From the NCBI GenBank assembly GCA_002384685.1, contig DGAZ01000019.1:19440-55552 (forward strand): a DNA stretch of 36,113 bases, read 5' to 3'. This DNA is from Methylophilales bacterium UBA4017 (GTDB lineage Bacteria; Pseudomonadota; Gammaproteobacteria; Burkholderiales; Methylophilaceae). A program made the translations under genes and the position numbers. The notes beneath the pieces are model-generated. The model was given only the letters and a program-made list of their open reading frames with translations, did no database searches and was not told the origin of the DNA. This document shows positions 1 to 8,451 of the stretch, in pieces (position 1 is the stretch's first letter; every line of letters begins with the position of its first letter).

Positions 1-484
1 TAAAGAAAACGTATATTGTATAGGTTATAAAAAATAAATATCCAATTAAAGCCATCTGAGGAAGGGTTAAGCCTATAAATGTCCAATCGATTTGCGAGCA
101 GTCTCCTGTACCCCTAAACAACAGATTTATAGCCTCTGATAAAGGAAAATTTTCAAACATATAATTAAGGTCTATGCCGCACTCTGCAGGTATTTCAATC
201 ATCTTAGCCTGGATTAAAATATGACGTACAGAAAAAATAACGCCTGCAACACCGGATAATATAATTGTTATAGCTTGCAAATATCTAAATATTTTATTAT
301 GCGGAAGAAAATAAAAGGCTAAAAACAAGACCCCTATAACAATAAATATTATGCGCTGTGTAATGCAAAGTGGGCAGGGTTCTAAGTCAAAATTTAATTG
401 AATTAAAATAGCTGAAGCAATCATGAGAAATGAAAGGAAAGCTCCAATTAAACTGGCTCTTTTAGGGCTTATTGCATATTTCAT
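1..484 (-). CDS. dsbB: Disulfide bond formation protein DsbB (3' end cut by window edge)
   Basis: Inner-membrane quinone reductase that reoxidises periplasmic DsbA. The reading frame starts at an ATG at 484 and stays open for 161 codons to the left edge; DsbB is usually about 165-175 residues, so only a few C-terminal residues are missing. Both redox pairs are visible: C37-P-L-C40 in the first periplasmic loop, and C102 (in AECGID) with C129 (in GDCSQIDW) in the second loop. Four hydrophobic membrane segments surround them (about 12-30, 43-60, 68-85, 141-160). It is divergent from xseA, with only 27 bases between the two start codons. DsbA itself is not in the window. The identification is firm; the exact stop is outside. 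Confidence 0.93.
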   Translation of the reverse strand, partial: MKYAISPKRASLIGAFLSFLMIASAILIQLNFDLEPCPLCITQRIIFIVIGVLFLAFYFLPHNKIFRYLQAITIILSGVAGVIFSVRHILIQAKMIEIPAECGIDLNYMFENFPLSEAINLLFRGTGDCSQIDWTFIGLTLPQMALIGYLFFITYTIYVFF

Positions 485-511
485 AAATTAATTATCCTCA
501 AAACACATATA

Positions 512-1903
512 ATGAATACCACTATAAATGACATTCATAGCAAATTGAACAATTCTATTAAAAAACAAGAAGACCTCGAAAAAAACAAGATTCTCTCTGT
601 GTCAGAATTAAATCGTCTTGTAAAAAATATTCTTCATACTACATTTTCTTTTGTATGGATTAAAGGAGAGGTCTCAGGATTCTCGTCCTACAGTTCTGGG
701 CACTGGTACTTCAAGCTCAAAGATAAAGAAGCTCAAGTAGATTGCGTCATGTTCGCCCGGAAAAATCAGCAATTACAGTGGCAACCAAAAAATGGTGACT
801 CTTTAGAGCTGCAATGCCAAGTAAGCCTATATGAAGCAAATGGAAAGTACCAATTAATAGTTGAAACAATGCAAAAATCTGGCTTAGGTGAATTATTTGA
901 AAAGTATTTACAACTTAAAAATAAATTAGAGCAAGAAGGTCTCTTTAGCGAGGCAATAAAAAAACCTTTGCCACGATTTCCACAAACTATCGGGGTTATT
1001 ACTTCTCCAGATGGAGCGGCCTTAAGAGATGTTATTTCCACATTACTGAGACGAAATAAATCAGTGTCTATTATTGTTTATCCTACATTGGTTCAGGGCA
1101 TTTCAGCTGCCAATGAAATATGTAGCGCAATTACTAATGCTAATGAAAGACAAGAGGTTGATGCCTTGATTGTTTGTAGAGGTGGTGGCTCTATTGAGGA
1201 TTTATGGTCTTTTAATACAGATAGTGTTGCTTATGCAATTTTTAACTCAACTATTCCGGTTATTTCTGCTGTGGGCCATGAAACGGACTTTACTATTGCC
1301 GATTTTGTTGCCGATATCAGAGCTCCTACGCCAACGGCTGCAGCTGAAATTGTAAGCGAGGGTAGCAATGAAATATTAAGCACTATAAATGTTTATTTAA
1401 ATTCAATGTCAAGGGTTCTTACAGGGAAAATAGAGCAGACACAATTGAAACTTAATTTTCTAGAAAGGCGTTTAACCTCACCTAAACAAAGAATAGCTAG
1501 TCAAAAAGATTTTTTAGCTAGTTACAGGAAAAGAATGCAACTGAACATTAGCTCAAAAGTTGAGGCTTATAAAAACAAAGTGAATCATGCAGCGATTCAG
1601 CTCCCCTCACCCAAGCAGATAATTCAAGAAAAAAATCACCAGGTTATTTTGCTTAACAAAAGATTAGGTGTAAATATTAAATCTCAAATTAATACTTACA
1701 CCACAAAGATGACGTCTATCAAAAAAAGTTTGCTGATGCTAAACCCGAAATCGATCCTTAGTAGGGGTTATTCAATTGTTACTGGTATTGATGAAAAAAT
1801 TCTGCGGGACACAAAAAATATTAGTGTAGATGATAATATTGTTATAACCTTCCACAATGGATATGCAAAAGCTACGATCACTGAAAAAAATTCAAAAAAT
1901 TAA
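512..1903 (+). CDS. xseA: Exodeoxyribonuclease VII large subunit
   Basis: Large subunit of exonuclease VII, which degrades single-stranded DNA from both ends in the cytoplasm together with XseB (not in this window). The N-terminal OB-fold domain (about 28-125, with SGHWYFKLKD) binds DNA. The catalytic domain follows with GVITSPDGAALRD, CRGGGSIEDLWSFN and VGHETDFTIADFVAD-RAPTPTAAAE, and then a long helical C-terminal part. At 463 residues the length is normal. The start is uncertain: the ATG at 512 lacks a Shine-Dalgarno sequence and sits inside a perfect TATAAT (508-513), and conserved sequence begins only near residue 27. No other in-frame ATG exists before the conserved core, so a TTG at 545 or a GTG at 599 would be the alternatives. 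Confidence 0.95.
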   Translation: MNTTINDIHSKLNNSIKKQEDLEKNKILSVSELNRLVKNILHTTFSFVWIKGEVSGFSSYSSGHWYFKLKDKEAQVDCVMFARKNQQLQWQPKNGDSLELQCQVSLYEANGKYQLIVETMQKSGLGELFEKYLQLKNKLEQEGLFSEAIKKPLPRFPQTIGVITSPDGAALRDVISTLLRRNKSVSIIVYPTLVQGISAANEICSAITNANERQEVDALIVCRGGGSIEDLWSFNTDSVAYAIFNSTIPVISAVGHETDFTIADFVADIRAPTPTAAAEIVSEGSNEILSTINVYLNSMSRVLTGKIEQTQLKLNFLERRLTSPKQRIASQKDFLASYRKRMQLNISSKVEAYKNKVNHAAIQLPSPKQIIQEKNHQVILLNKRLGVNIKSQINTYTTKMTSIKKSLLMLNPKSILSRGYSIVTGIDEKILRDTKNISVDDNIVITFHNGYAKATITEKNSKN

Positions 1904-1930
1904 CCTACTAATATTAAATTGAAATAAATT

Positions 1931-3805
1931 ATGTCAAAAAAACACAATGCAGGTATGTTTGCCTTATCATTAGGGGCTCTTGGCGTAGTTTTTGGTGACA
2001 TAGGTACCAGCCCCTTGTATGCAATAAAGGAAATATTCTCTATTGGTAACAACATATTAGAGCTCAACAATCAAAATATGCTTGGGATTTTATCCCTTAT
2101 TTTTTGGTCGCTTTTATCCATTGTTTCGGTTAAATATATTACCTTTATCATGCGAGCAAATAATAATGGTGAAGGTGGGATTATGGCGCTTCTATCGCTA
2201 GCCAACAGAAATGCAAAGTCTAAGTACAAAAAGCTTTTTATTATGGCTATAGGAATGTTAGGTGCCTGTATGTTTTACGCTGACGGAATGATTACCCCTG
2301 CAATTTCAGTTCTTTCGGCTGTTGAAGGTATTGAGCTTATTACGCCTAGATTCCATAATTTTATTATCCCTATCACTTTAACTATTATCTTTGGCCTTTT
2401 TTGGGCTCAGAGCAAAGGCACTAGTGCTGTAGGTTTTATGTTTGGTCCTGTCATGCTGATTTGGTTTTTAACTTTAGGAGCTTTAGGTGTGTATAACATT
2501 ATTCAAGCACCCTTTGTTCTCCAAGCCTTAAATCCAATATATGCATTTAATTTCTTTGCTAATGAATTTTCAGTTGCCTTTGTAACGCTTGGCGCAGTCG
2601 TTCTTTGTGTAACAGGGGCAGAATCACTTTATGCGGACATGGGACATTTTGGAAGAAATCCAATAAAAATTACGTGGTTTAGTTTCGTATTTCCCTCTCT
2701 TACATTAAATTATTTTGGTCAGGGTGCTCTGATAATGAACGATCCAAGCAGCATTAAAAATCCCTTCTACATGATGGCTCCTGACGATCTTTTGCTTCCA
2801 TTAGTGATCTTAGCAACAATTGCAACAATTATTGCGTCGCAAGCCTGCATTACTGGAGCATTTTCTGTTTCTAGGCAAGCCTTACAGCTTGGCTTTATTC
2901 CCCGCATGAGGATTGATCACACGTCGGAAAATCAAGAAGGTCAAATATATTTACCCCGAGTAAACTGGCTTTTAATGGCAGGTGTTATGTCGGTTGTTCT
3001 TATATTCCAAAATTCAAGTGCACTAGCAGGCGCTTATGGTGTTGCTATTACGCTTGATATGGTTATTGCCACAATACTCGCAGCTTTTGTGCTCCCTGAT
3101 ATTTTAAAATGGGGTTGGATCAAAACAACCATACTTATTTCACTTTTCTTGGCAATAGATCTTGTATTTTTTGGAGCAAATATCATTAAGGTCTTTGATG
3201 GCGGTTGGTTCCCGATCTTGGTTGGAACGATTCTAATTTTATTAATGACTACCTGGAAAAAGGGACGCTCAATTCTTTACTCAAAACTTAAAAAAGAGTC
3301 TATGGAGATAGGGCAATTTTTAAAAACAATAGGGCCAGGTCTTAAGAAAAGGGTTGCTGGAACAGCAGTATTTTTAACGCCAAACCCTGACGGGATACCG
3401 CACGCCCTTTTACATAACTTGAAGCATAATAAGGTACTCCATGAAACAGTCGTTTTATTAACTGTCCGTTTTAAAGATTATCCTCACGCTAAGCCAAGCA
3501 ACTTAGTAACGGTAGAAAAACTAACCCATAATTTCTATAAAGTAATAATTACCTATGGCTTTAAAGATGAAACGAGGATTCCTAAAGATCTGGCGCGATG
3601 TAAAAAATATGGATTAGTTTTTGATCCGATGGAGACATCTTACTTCATAGGTAAAGAATGCTTAATTACCTCTTCAGGTGGAGGCATGAGCTACTTAAGG
3701 AAAAAAATATTTGTTACCTTGTTTAGAAGTGCTGAAAATATTACTAATCAGTTTCATCTTCCTGTTAACCGTGTTGTGGAGCTTGGAAGTCAAGTTTTAT
3801 TCTAG
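1931..3805 (+). CDS. kup: Low-affinity potassium transporter Kup
   Basis: KUP/HAK/KT family K+/H+ symporter of the inner membrane. The 624-residue length is typical. The N-terminus carries the family signature GVVFGDIGTSPLYA, followed by about 12 hydrophobic membrane segments up to roughly residue 445; motifs include ANNNGEGGIMALL and GACMFYADGMITPAISVLSA. The last ~170 residues form the hydrophilic cytosolic domain (GTAVFLTPNPDGIPHALLHN, then RVVELGSQVLF at the very C-terminus), as in E. coli Kup. It lies 27 bases after xseA and the M48 protease gene follows almost directly, so the two probably share a transcript. No regulatory site was recognised upstream. Confidence 0.97.
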   Translation: MSKKHNAGMFALSLGALGVVFGDIGTSPLYAIKEIFSIGNNILELNNQNMLGILSLIFWSLLSIVSVKYITFIMRANNNGEGGIMALLSLANRNAKSKYKKLFIMAIGMLGACMFYADGMITPAISVLSAVEGIELITPRFHNFIIPITLTIIFGLFWAQSKGTSAVGFMFGPVMLIWFLTLGALGVYNIIQAPFVLQALNPIYAFNFFANEFSVAFVTLGAVVLCVTGAESLYADMGHFGRNPIKITWFSFVFPSLTLNYFGQGALIMNDPSSIKNPFYMMAPDDLLLPLVILATIATIIASQACITGAFSVSRQALQLGFIPRMRIDHTSENQEGQIYLPRVNWLLMAGVMSVVLIFQNSSALAGAYGVAITLDMVIATILAAFVLPDILKWGWIKTTILISLFLAIDLVFFGANIIKVFDGGWFPILVGTILILLMTTWKKGRSILYSKLKKESMEIGQFLKTIGPGLKKRVAGTAVFLTPNPDGIPHALLHNLKHNKVLHETVVLLTVRFKDYPHAKPSNLVTVEKLTHNFYKVIITYGFKDETRIPKDLARCKKYGLVFDPMETSYFIGKECLITSSGGGMSYLRKKIFVTLFRSAENITNQFHLPVNRVVELGSQVLF

Positions 3806-3817
3806 AGGTTGGAAATT

Positions 3818-4627
3818 ATGAAGTTTTTTTTACCAATTTTACTTATCTTATATGGGTGTTCTTCGACAACTATAAAAACTGAGTCAGAGGTTAGTCGCGG
3901 TCAATTTCTTCTGCTACCAGAGTTTATGGCAATGAGTATGGCAGAGAGCTCATATTTAGAAGAGATTAAAAAAGCGGAAAATAATAATCAGCTCAACCAA
4001 AACACAGAACAAGTAGAGCGTATAAAGAAAATAGCATTCCGATTGATTGACCAAGTACCCTTTCTGCGAGATGGAACCGAGGAGTGGAATTGGGAGATTA
4101 ATGTTCAGGATAGTGAAGAGGTGAATGCCTATTGTATGCCTGGAGGAAAAGTGATGATTTACACCGGGCTAATAGAAAAAACCTATGCAACCGACGATGA
4201 AATTGCTGCCGTACTTGGGCATGAAATTGCCCATGCATTAAGAGAGCATGGGAGGGAGCGCATGTCGACAGCACTAGTTCAGCAAGTTGGTTTGATAGGT
4301 TTTGCTGTATACATAGCAAACCATACCGATAGCAGAGCAATTTCAGAAACGGCTGTACAGGCAGCAGTGTTGGGCTCAACATTATTTTTTGCTCTTCCAA
4401 ATAGTAGAGAGCAAGAGCGAGAAGCCGATAAACTGGGGATGGAGTTATCTGCTAGAGCTGGATATAACCCTGTTGCTGCCGTTAGTCTATGGAGAAAAAT
4501 GGACGCATTGTCTAGCGCAAAGGTTCCAGAATTTTTAAGTACCCATCCGTCTAATGAGAATAGAATCGCGGACCTAACGACTCATGCAAAAAAAATAAAT
4601 CAAATTTACCTGGATAATAAACGTTAA
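3818..4627 (+). CDS. M48 family metalloprotease, lipoprotein (LoiP/YcaL/BepA-type)
   Basis: Predicted zinc endopeptidase anchored as a lipoprotein, probably in the periplasm at the outer membrane, where M48 relatives (LoiP, YcaL, BepA) take part in outer-membrane protein quality control. From the chosen start the protein has 269 residues. It has a short hydrophobic signal ending in the lipobox LYGC (C14). The catalytic motif HEIAH lies at about 135-139 and the third zinc ligand lies in EREAD at about 200-204. I chose the ATG at 3818 over the in-frame TTG at 3809, because AGAGG at 3804-3808 is well placed for 3818 and the resulting signal peptide is standard. It follows kup with 12 bases between. 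The substrate cannot be read from the sequence. Confidence 0.93.
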   Translation: MKFFLPILLILYGCSSTTIKTESEVSRGQFLLLPEFMAMSMAESSYLEEIKKAENNNQLNQNTEQVERIKKIAFRLIDQVPFLRDGTEEWNWEINVQDSEEVNAYCMPGGKVMIYTGLIEKTYATDDEIAAVLGHEIAHALREHGRERMSTALVQQVGLIGFAVYIANHTDSRAISETAVQAAVLGSTLFFALPNSREQEREADKLGMELSARAGYNPVAAVSLWRKMDALSSAKVPEFLSTHPSNENRIADLTTHAKKINQIYLDNKR

Positions 4628-4666
4628 TTAAATAACGCATTAAGAAACTAATCTTAGCATTTAAGG

Positions 4667-4672
4667 TAAAAT
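4667..4672 (+). promoter_or_regulatory. Candidate -10 element for dapD-yffB-dapE
   Basis: TAAAAT (five of six matches to TATAAT) followed by a short GC-containing discriminator, about 38 bases before the dapD start, in the only sizeable gap (82 bases) before this operon. No good -35 is present at 16-18 bases upstream, so this is a weak call. Confidence 0.3.
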
Positions 4673-4709
4673 AGCGTTTTTTAAATTACCTATTAAAGAC
4701 CATAAAAAT

Positions 4710-5537
4710 ATGACTACACTGCAATCAATTATTGAAGATGCGTTTGAAAATAGAGCTGAAATTACTCCAAGTAATGTTAGTTCAGAAATAAAAAATGCCA
4801 TAAATGAAATTATAGAAGGGCTCAATCATGGTGTGCATAGAGTTGCGACAAGGATAGGAGACTCCCAAGAATGGGAAACGCATCAATGGATTAAGAAAGC
4901 CGTTCTTTTGTCATTCAGAGTTGAAGAAAACGTAAAAATGGATGGTGGGTATACGAATTACTTTGATAAAGTAAAATCAAAGTTTGCTGACTACAGTTCA
5001 GAAGACTTTAAAACTGGTGGTTTTCGTGTTGTGCCCAATGCAATGGTGAGACATGGAAGTTTTATTGGGAAAAATGCCGTATTAATGCCTTCATATGTAA
5101 ATATTGGGGCGTATGTCGATGAAGGCACAATGGTTGATACGTGGGCCACAGTTGGTTCGTGTGCACAAATTGGGAAAAATGTTCATTTGTCTGGTGGTGT
5201 AGGTATTGGAGGAGTGCTTGAACCAATTCAAGCAGGCCCAACGATTATTGGAGACAATTGTTTTATTGGTGCTCGATCTGAAGTGGTTGAGGGTGTTGTA
5301 GTTGAAGATAACGTTGTTATATCAATGGGTGTCTATATAGGACAATCCACTAAAATTTATGATAGAGAAACTGGGGAAGTAACTTTTGGTAGAATTCCAA
5401 AGGGCTCGGTAGTCGTTTCAGGAAACCTTCCATCTAAAGATGGATCATACAGCCTTTATTGTGCGGTTATTGTCAAAAAAGTTGATGAAAAAACATTGGG
5501 TAAAGTTGGTATTAATGAGCTTTTAAGAGGCATTTAA
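4710..5537 (+). CDS. dapD: 2,3,4,5-tetrahydropyridine-2,6-dicarboxylate N-succinyltransferase
   Basis: Cytoplasmic acyltransferase that moves succinyl from succinyl-CoA to tetrahydrodipicolinate in the succinylase branch of the diaminopimelate/lysine pathway. At 275 residues the length is canonical. The N-terminal helical domain has WETHQWIKKAVLLSFR. From about residue 105 comes the left-handed beta-helix of hexapeptide repeats: VRHGSFIGKNAVLMPSYVNI, then VDTWATVGSCAQIGKNVHLSGGVGIGGVLEP. The adjacent sucCD products could in principle supply its co-substrate. The stop codon is immediately followed by the yffB start with no spacer, and dapE comes next, so succinylation and desuccinylation enzymes are co-expressed. 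DapC is not in the window. Confidence 0.98.
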   Translation: MTTLQSIIEDAFENRAEITPSNVSSEIKNAINEIIEGLNHGVHRVATRIGDSQEWETHQWIKKAVLLSFRVEENVKMDGGYTNYFDKVKSKFADYSSEDFKTGGFRVVPNAMVRHGSFIGKNAVLMPSYVNIGAYVDEGTMVDTWATVGSCAQIGKNVHLSGGVGIGGVLEPIQAGPTIIGDNCFIGARSEVVEGVVVEDNVVISMGVYIGQSTKIYDRETGEVTFGRIPKGSVVVSGNLPSKDGSYSLYCAVIVKKVDEKTLGKVGINELLRGI

Positions 5538-5900
5538 ATGTTGAGGTTGTATGGTATTAAAAATTGCAATACTGTAAAAAAAAGCATCGACTGGCTCAAT
5601 GGTCAAAAAATTAATTTTGAGTTTATGGATGTAAAAAAAGGTATTCTTGATGAGAAAACCTTAAGCGAATGGATAGAAAATCTACCGAATGGTTATTCGT
5701 GGGAGAGTTTGGTTAATAAGTCTGGTATTACATGGCGAAAACTTGATGACGAACAAAAAAAAATAGCGGGCACTCAAATTGGGGTTTTTGGATTAATTAT
5801 AGAAAAACCAAGCATCATGAAAAGGCCTGTTATTACAAACGGTAATAAAGTTCTTACCATTGGCTTTGATGAATTAAAATTTTCAGAGCAACTTTTATGA
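5538..5900 (+). CDS. yffB: ArsC/Spx-family reductase-like protein (YffB)
   Basis: Thioredoxin-fold protein of the ArsC/Spx/MgsR superfamily, 120 residues, closest in style to E. coli YffB, whose gene also lies directly upstream of dapE. It opens with LYGIKNCNTVKKS, which holds the single conserved cysteine C10, and has the KRPVI segment near 94-98 that is typical of this family. Its biochemical role is not established; a glutathione-dependent thiol reductase has been suggested for the family. It is not a certain arsenate reductase: no ars genes are nearby. The start abuts the dapD stop, and its stop overlaps the dapE start by 4 bases (ATGA), indicating translational coupling. Confidence 0.9.
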   Translation: MLRLYGIKNCNTVKKSIDWLNGQKINFEFMDVKKGILDEKTLSEWIENLPNGYSWESLVNKSGITWRKLDDEQKKIAGTQIGVFGLIIEKPSIMKRPVITNGNKVLTIGFDELKFSEQLL

Positions 5901-7027
5901 CAAAAACCCTGGACCTAGCAAAAGCCTTAATCAAAAAAGCCTCAATAACGCCTAACGATATGGGTTGCCAGGAGCTAATGATTGGCTGCATTAAGCCCTT
6001 GGGCTTTAATGTTGAGCTTATGAATTATGGTAACGTACAGAACTTTTACGCAAGAAAAGGTAATACAGCACCCTTGATTGTGTTTGCTGGTCATACCGAT
6101 GTTGTTCCTCCTGGCCCTATAGATCAATGGAAATTCGATCCTTTTTCTCCTTCTGAAGAAGAAGGCTTGTTGTATGGAAGGGGTTCTGCTGATATGAAAT
6201 CATCGTTAGCAGCATTTATTGTTGCTATTCAAGAATTTACAAATGAATACCCAAATCATAATGGATCTATTGGATTATTGATTACTGCTGATGAAGAAGG
6301 TATTGCAACAGATGGAACGGTCAAGGTGGTTGAAGCATTAAAAGCTCGTAACGAAAAAATTGATTACTGTGTCGTTGGTGAACCTACGAGTAGTATGCGT
6401 TTTGGTGACACCGTAAAAAATGGAAGGCGTGGCTCTTTATCAGCAAAACTAATCGTTAAAGGCATTCAAGGGCATATTGCTTACCCAGAACTTATTCGCA
6501 ATCCAATTCATGAGGTAGCACCGGTAATTGATGCTTTAGTTAATACAGTATGGGACGAGGGTAATGAATATTTTCCGAAAACGTCATGGCAAATTTCCAA
6601 TATTAATGGTGGGACAGGTGCTACAAACGTTGTTCCTGGGGAGGTTGAGATTCTCTTTAACTTTAGGTATTCAACATCAAATACTGCGGACACACTAAAA
6701 AAAAGGGTGGAGTCGATTTTAGAGAAGCATAGTCTAGATTATGAAATATCCTGGAATCATTCTGGTAATCCATACCTCACTGAAAAAGGTATGTTGGTAG
6801 ATAAGATTTCTGATGCAATTGAGAGTGTAGTTAGTATAAAGCCGTCTATATCAACTACTGGCGGAACCTCAGATGGACGATTTATCTCAACCGTTTGTGA
6901 TCAGGTTGTTGAGTTTGGTCCCATAAATGCATCTATTCATAAAATAAATGAACATGTGAATATTGGGGATATTGAGCTTCTAAAAGATATTTACAAAAAA
7001 ACACTAAAAAATATACTCTGCCCTTAA
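5897..7027 (+). CDS. dapE: Succinyl-diaminopimelate desuccinylase
   Basis: M20-family di-zinc hydrolase that removes succinate from N-succinyl-LL-diaminopimelate, giving LL-DAP for lysine and peptidoglycan. At 376 residues the length is normal. The metal and catalytic residues are all visible: H66 and D68 in AGHTDVVPPG, bridging D99 in GRGSADMKSS, catalytic E133 and ligand E134 in ADEEG, E162 in VGEPT, and H348 in NASIHKINE. The dimerisation/lid domain lies in between (about 178-290). The gene overlaps yffB by 4 bases and ends only 4 bases from the convergent rluB stop, with no obvious terminator between. Confidence 0.98.
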   Translation: MTKTLDLAKALIKKASITPNDMGCQELMIGCIKPLGFNVELMNYGNVQNFYARKGNTAPLIVFAGHTDVVPPGPIDQWKFDPFSPSEEEGLLYGRGSADMKSSLAAFIVAIQEFTNEYPNHNGSIGLLITADEEGIATDGTVKVVEALKARNEKIDYCVVGEPTSSMRFGDTVKNGRRGSLSAKLIVKGIQGHIAYPELIRNPIHEVAPVIDALVNTVWDEGNEYFPKTSWQISNINGGTGATNVVPGEVEILFNFRYSTSNTADTLKKRVESILEKHSLDYEISWNHSGNPYLTEKGMLVDKISDAIESVVSIKPSISTTGGTSDGRFISTVCDQVVEFGPINASIHKINEHVNIGDIELLKDIYKKTLKNILCP

Positions 7028-7031
7028 GCTC

Positions 7032-7874
7032 CTATAAGCGTTTGTTGCGTTTTCTTTGGTTGCTTAGTTGGGGCTTATTAAAATCATTTGGCTCAATATC
7101 ATGTTTCTGGAGAAGTCTCGTAACTTCTGCCTGAGTAAGCTCGGTATGCATACCCCTTTTAAGATGAGACGGTAATATAACGATACCAAACCTCACTCTA
7201 ATCAATCTGCTAACGGTAAGATCAAAATATTCAAACATTTTTCTTACCTCCCGGTTTCTACCTTCTTTTAAAACGACTCTGTACCATTTGTTTGCTCCGT
7301 CCCCACCCTCAAAATAAATAGATTCGAATTTAGCTTTGCCTCCCTCTACTTCTATGCCTGCCTTAAATTCCTTAATTTGATCTTCTGAAAGCTCACCTAA
7401 AATACGAACTGAATACTCTCTTTCCACCTCATATTTAGGGTGCATCAATCTATTTGCTAGTTCGCCGTACGATGTAAAAATCAATAATCCTGATGTATTG
7501 AAATCTAGACGTCCTATCGACATCCACTTCCCTTTCTTTATTCTGGGTAAGCTTTGAAATACCGTAATCCTTCCTCCTGGATCATTCTCACTAACTATCT
7601 CCCCCTCAGGTTTATGGTAAATTAATACGCGAGGAAGGTTGTTATCATTATTTAAGTAAACTGACTTACCATTGAAAATTATTTTATCGGATGGAGTAAT
7701 CAACTGCCCAATCTTAGCAATCTGGTTGTTCACCAATACCTTATGGTCTAGAATTGCTTTCTCTATTTCTCTTCGCGATCCATACCCTGACTGTGCTAGC
7801 AGTTTGTGAATTCTTTCTGCGATTGGTTCATTTGTTCTAACCGCGTCTTCATGCCTTTTAGATTTATTAATCAT
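7032..7874 (-). CDS. rluB: 23S rRNA pseudouridine synthase, RluB-like (RsuA/RluB/E/F family)
   Basis: Modifies a uridine of 23S rRNA; RluB acts at position 2605 in E. coli. An S4 RNA-binding domain lies at about 20-75 (ERIHKLLAQSGYGSRREIEK). The catalytic domain follows, with the active-site aspartate D134 in GRLDFNTSGLLI and later NREVRKMFE. The C-terminal tail is basic but short; many betaproteobacterial RluB proteins have a much longer low-complexity tail. The start ATG overlaps the end of scpB by 8 bases, and linkage of scpB to rluB is common in bacteria. RluB rather than RsuA is favoured by this linkage. Last gene of the minus-strand operon. Confidence 0.93.
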   Translation of the reverse strand: MINKSKRHEDAVRTNEPIAERIHKLLAQSGYGSRREIEKAILDHKVLVNNQIAKIGQLITPSDKIIFNGKSVYLNNDNNLPRVLIYHKPEGEIVSENDPGGRITVFQSLPRIKKGKWMSIGRLDFNTSGLLIFTSYGELANRLMHPKYEVEREYSVRILGELSEDQIKEFKAGIEVEGGKAKFESIYFEGGDGANKWYRVVLKEGRNREVRKMFEYFDLTVSRLIRVRFGIVILPSHLKRGMHTELTQAEVTRLLQKHDIEPNDFNKPQLSNQRKRNKRL

Positions 7875-8451
7875 TTATATCTTCTGGTAAATTTTCTGGT
7901 AATTTGGGTGTGTCAATATCATTTGAGAAACCTTCTTTTGATATATTGATATCTGGTAGCTCTCCCAACTCTTTTAACCCGAAATCATCTAAAAAGTACT
8001 TCGTGGTAGCATACAAAGACGGTCTTCCTGGGACCTCTTTTTGGCCAATAATTTCCACCCATTCTCTCTCAATCAACTGTCTTAAAGCATTGGGATTTAA
8101 TGATACTCCTCTTATTTTTTCAATGTCACCTCGAGTAACAGGTTGACGGTAAGCAATAATGGCTAGCACCTCCATAACAGAACGAGAATATTTAATGGCT
8201 CTTTCAGGAGTTAGTCGCATTAATGAGTCTGAGAATGCAACCTTGGCTTCAAATCGATATCCATTAGCCACCAAAACTAGCTCCATTGTTTTTTTAGACC
8301 ATTCAGATTTAATTTCATCTAAAAGCATCCTAATAGTTGAACGCTCGACCCTCTCTTCAAATAATTTCTGCAGCTCATCAATTGCAAGCGGTCTTCCACT
8401 AGTTAATAATGCTACTTCGATAATATTTTTTAATTTCAATGACTGCTCCAT
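7867..8451 (-). CDS. scpB: Segregation and condensation protein B
   Basis: Kleisin-associated winged-helix subunit of the SMC-ScpA-ScpB condensin, which compacts and segregates the chromosome. At 194 residues it is in the normal range. Two winged-helix domains are visible: LKNIIEVALLTSGRPLAIDE at the N-terminus, and about 90-155 with VLAIIAYRQPVTRGDIEKIRGV, the most conserved ScpB segment. The acidic C-terminus is family-typical. The start directly abuts the scpA stop and the end overlaps rluB by 8 bases, so the three genes are translationally linked. SMC is not in this window. Confidence 0.96.
   Translation of the reverse strand: MEQSLKLKNIIEVALLTSGRPLAIDELQKLFEERVERSTIRMLLDEIKSEWSKKTMELVLVANGYRFEAKVAFSDSLMRLTPERAIKYSRSVMEVLAIIAYRQPVTRGDIEKIRGVSLNPNALRQLIEREWVEIIGQKEVPGRPSLYATTKYFLDDFGLKELGELPDINISKEGFSNDIDTPKLPENLPEDIND

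Noticed and set aside
766..1041. Antisense open frame of 91 codons inside xseA
   Set aside because: Entirely within the conserved xseA core and without any recognisable motif or ribosome-binding site; it is a shadow of the real gene.
5538..5900. Arsenate reductase arsC as the identity of the gene before dapE
   Set aside because: The fold is the same, but the sequence and the dapE linkage fit YffB, and no arsenic resistance genes are nearby.
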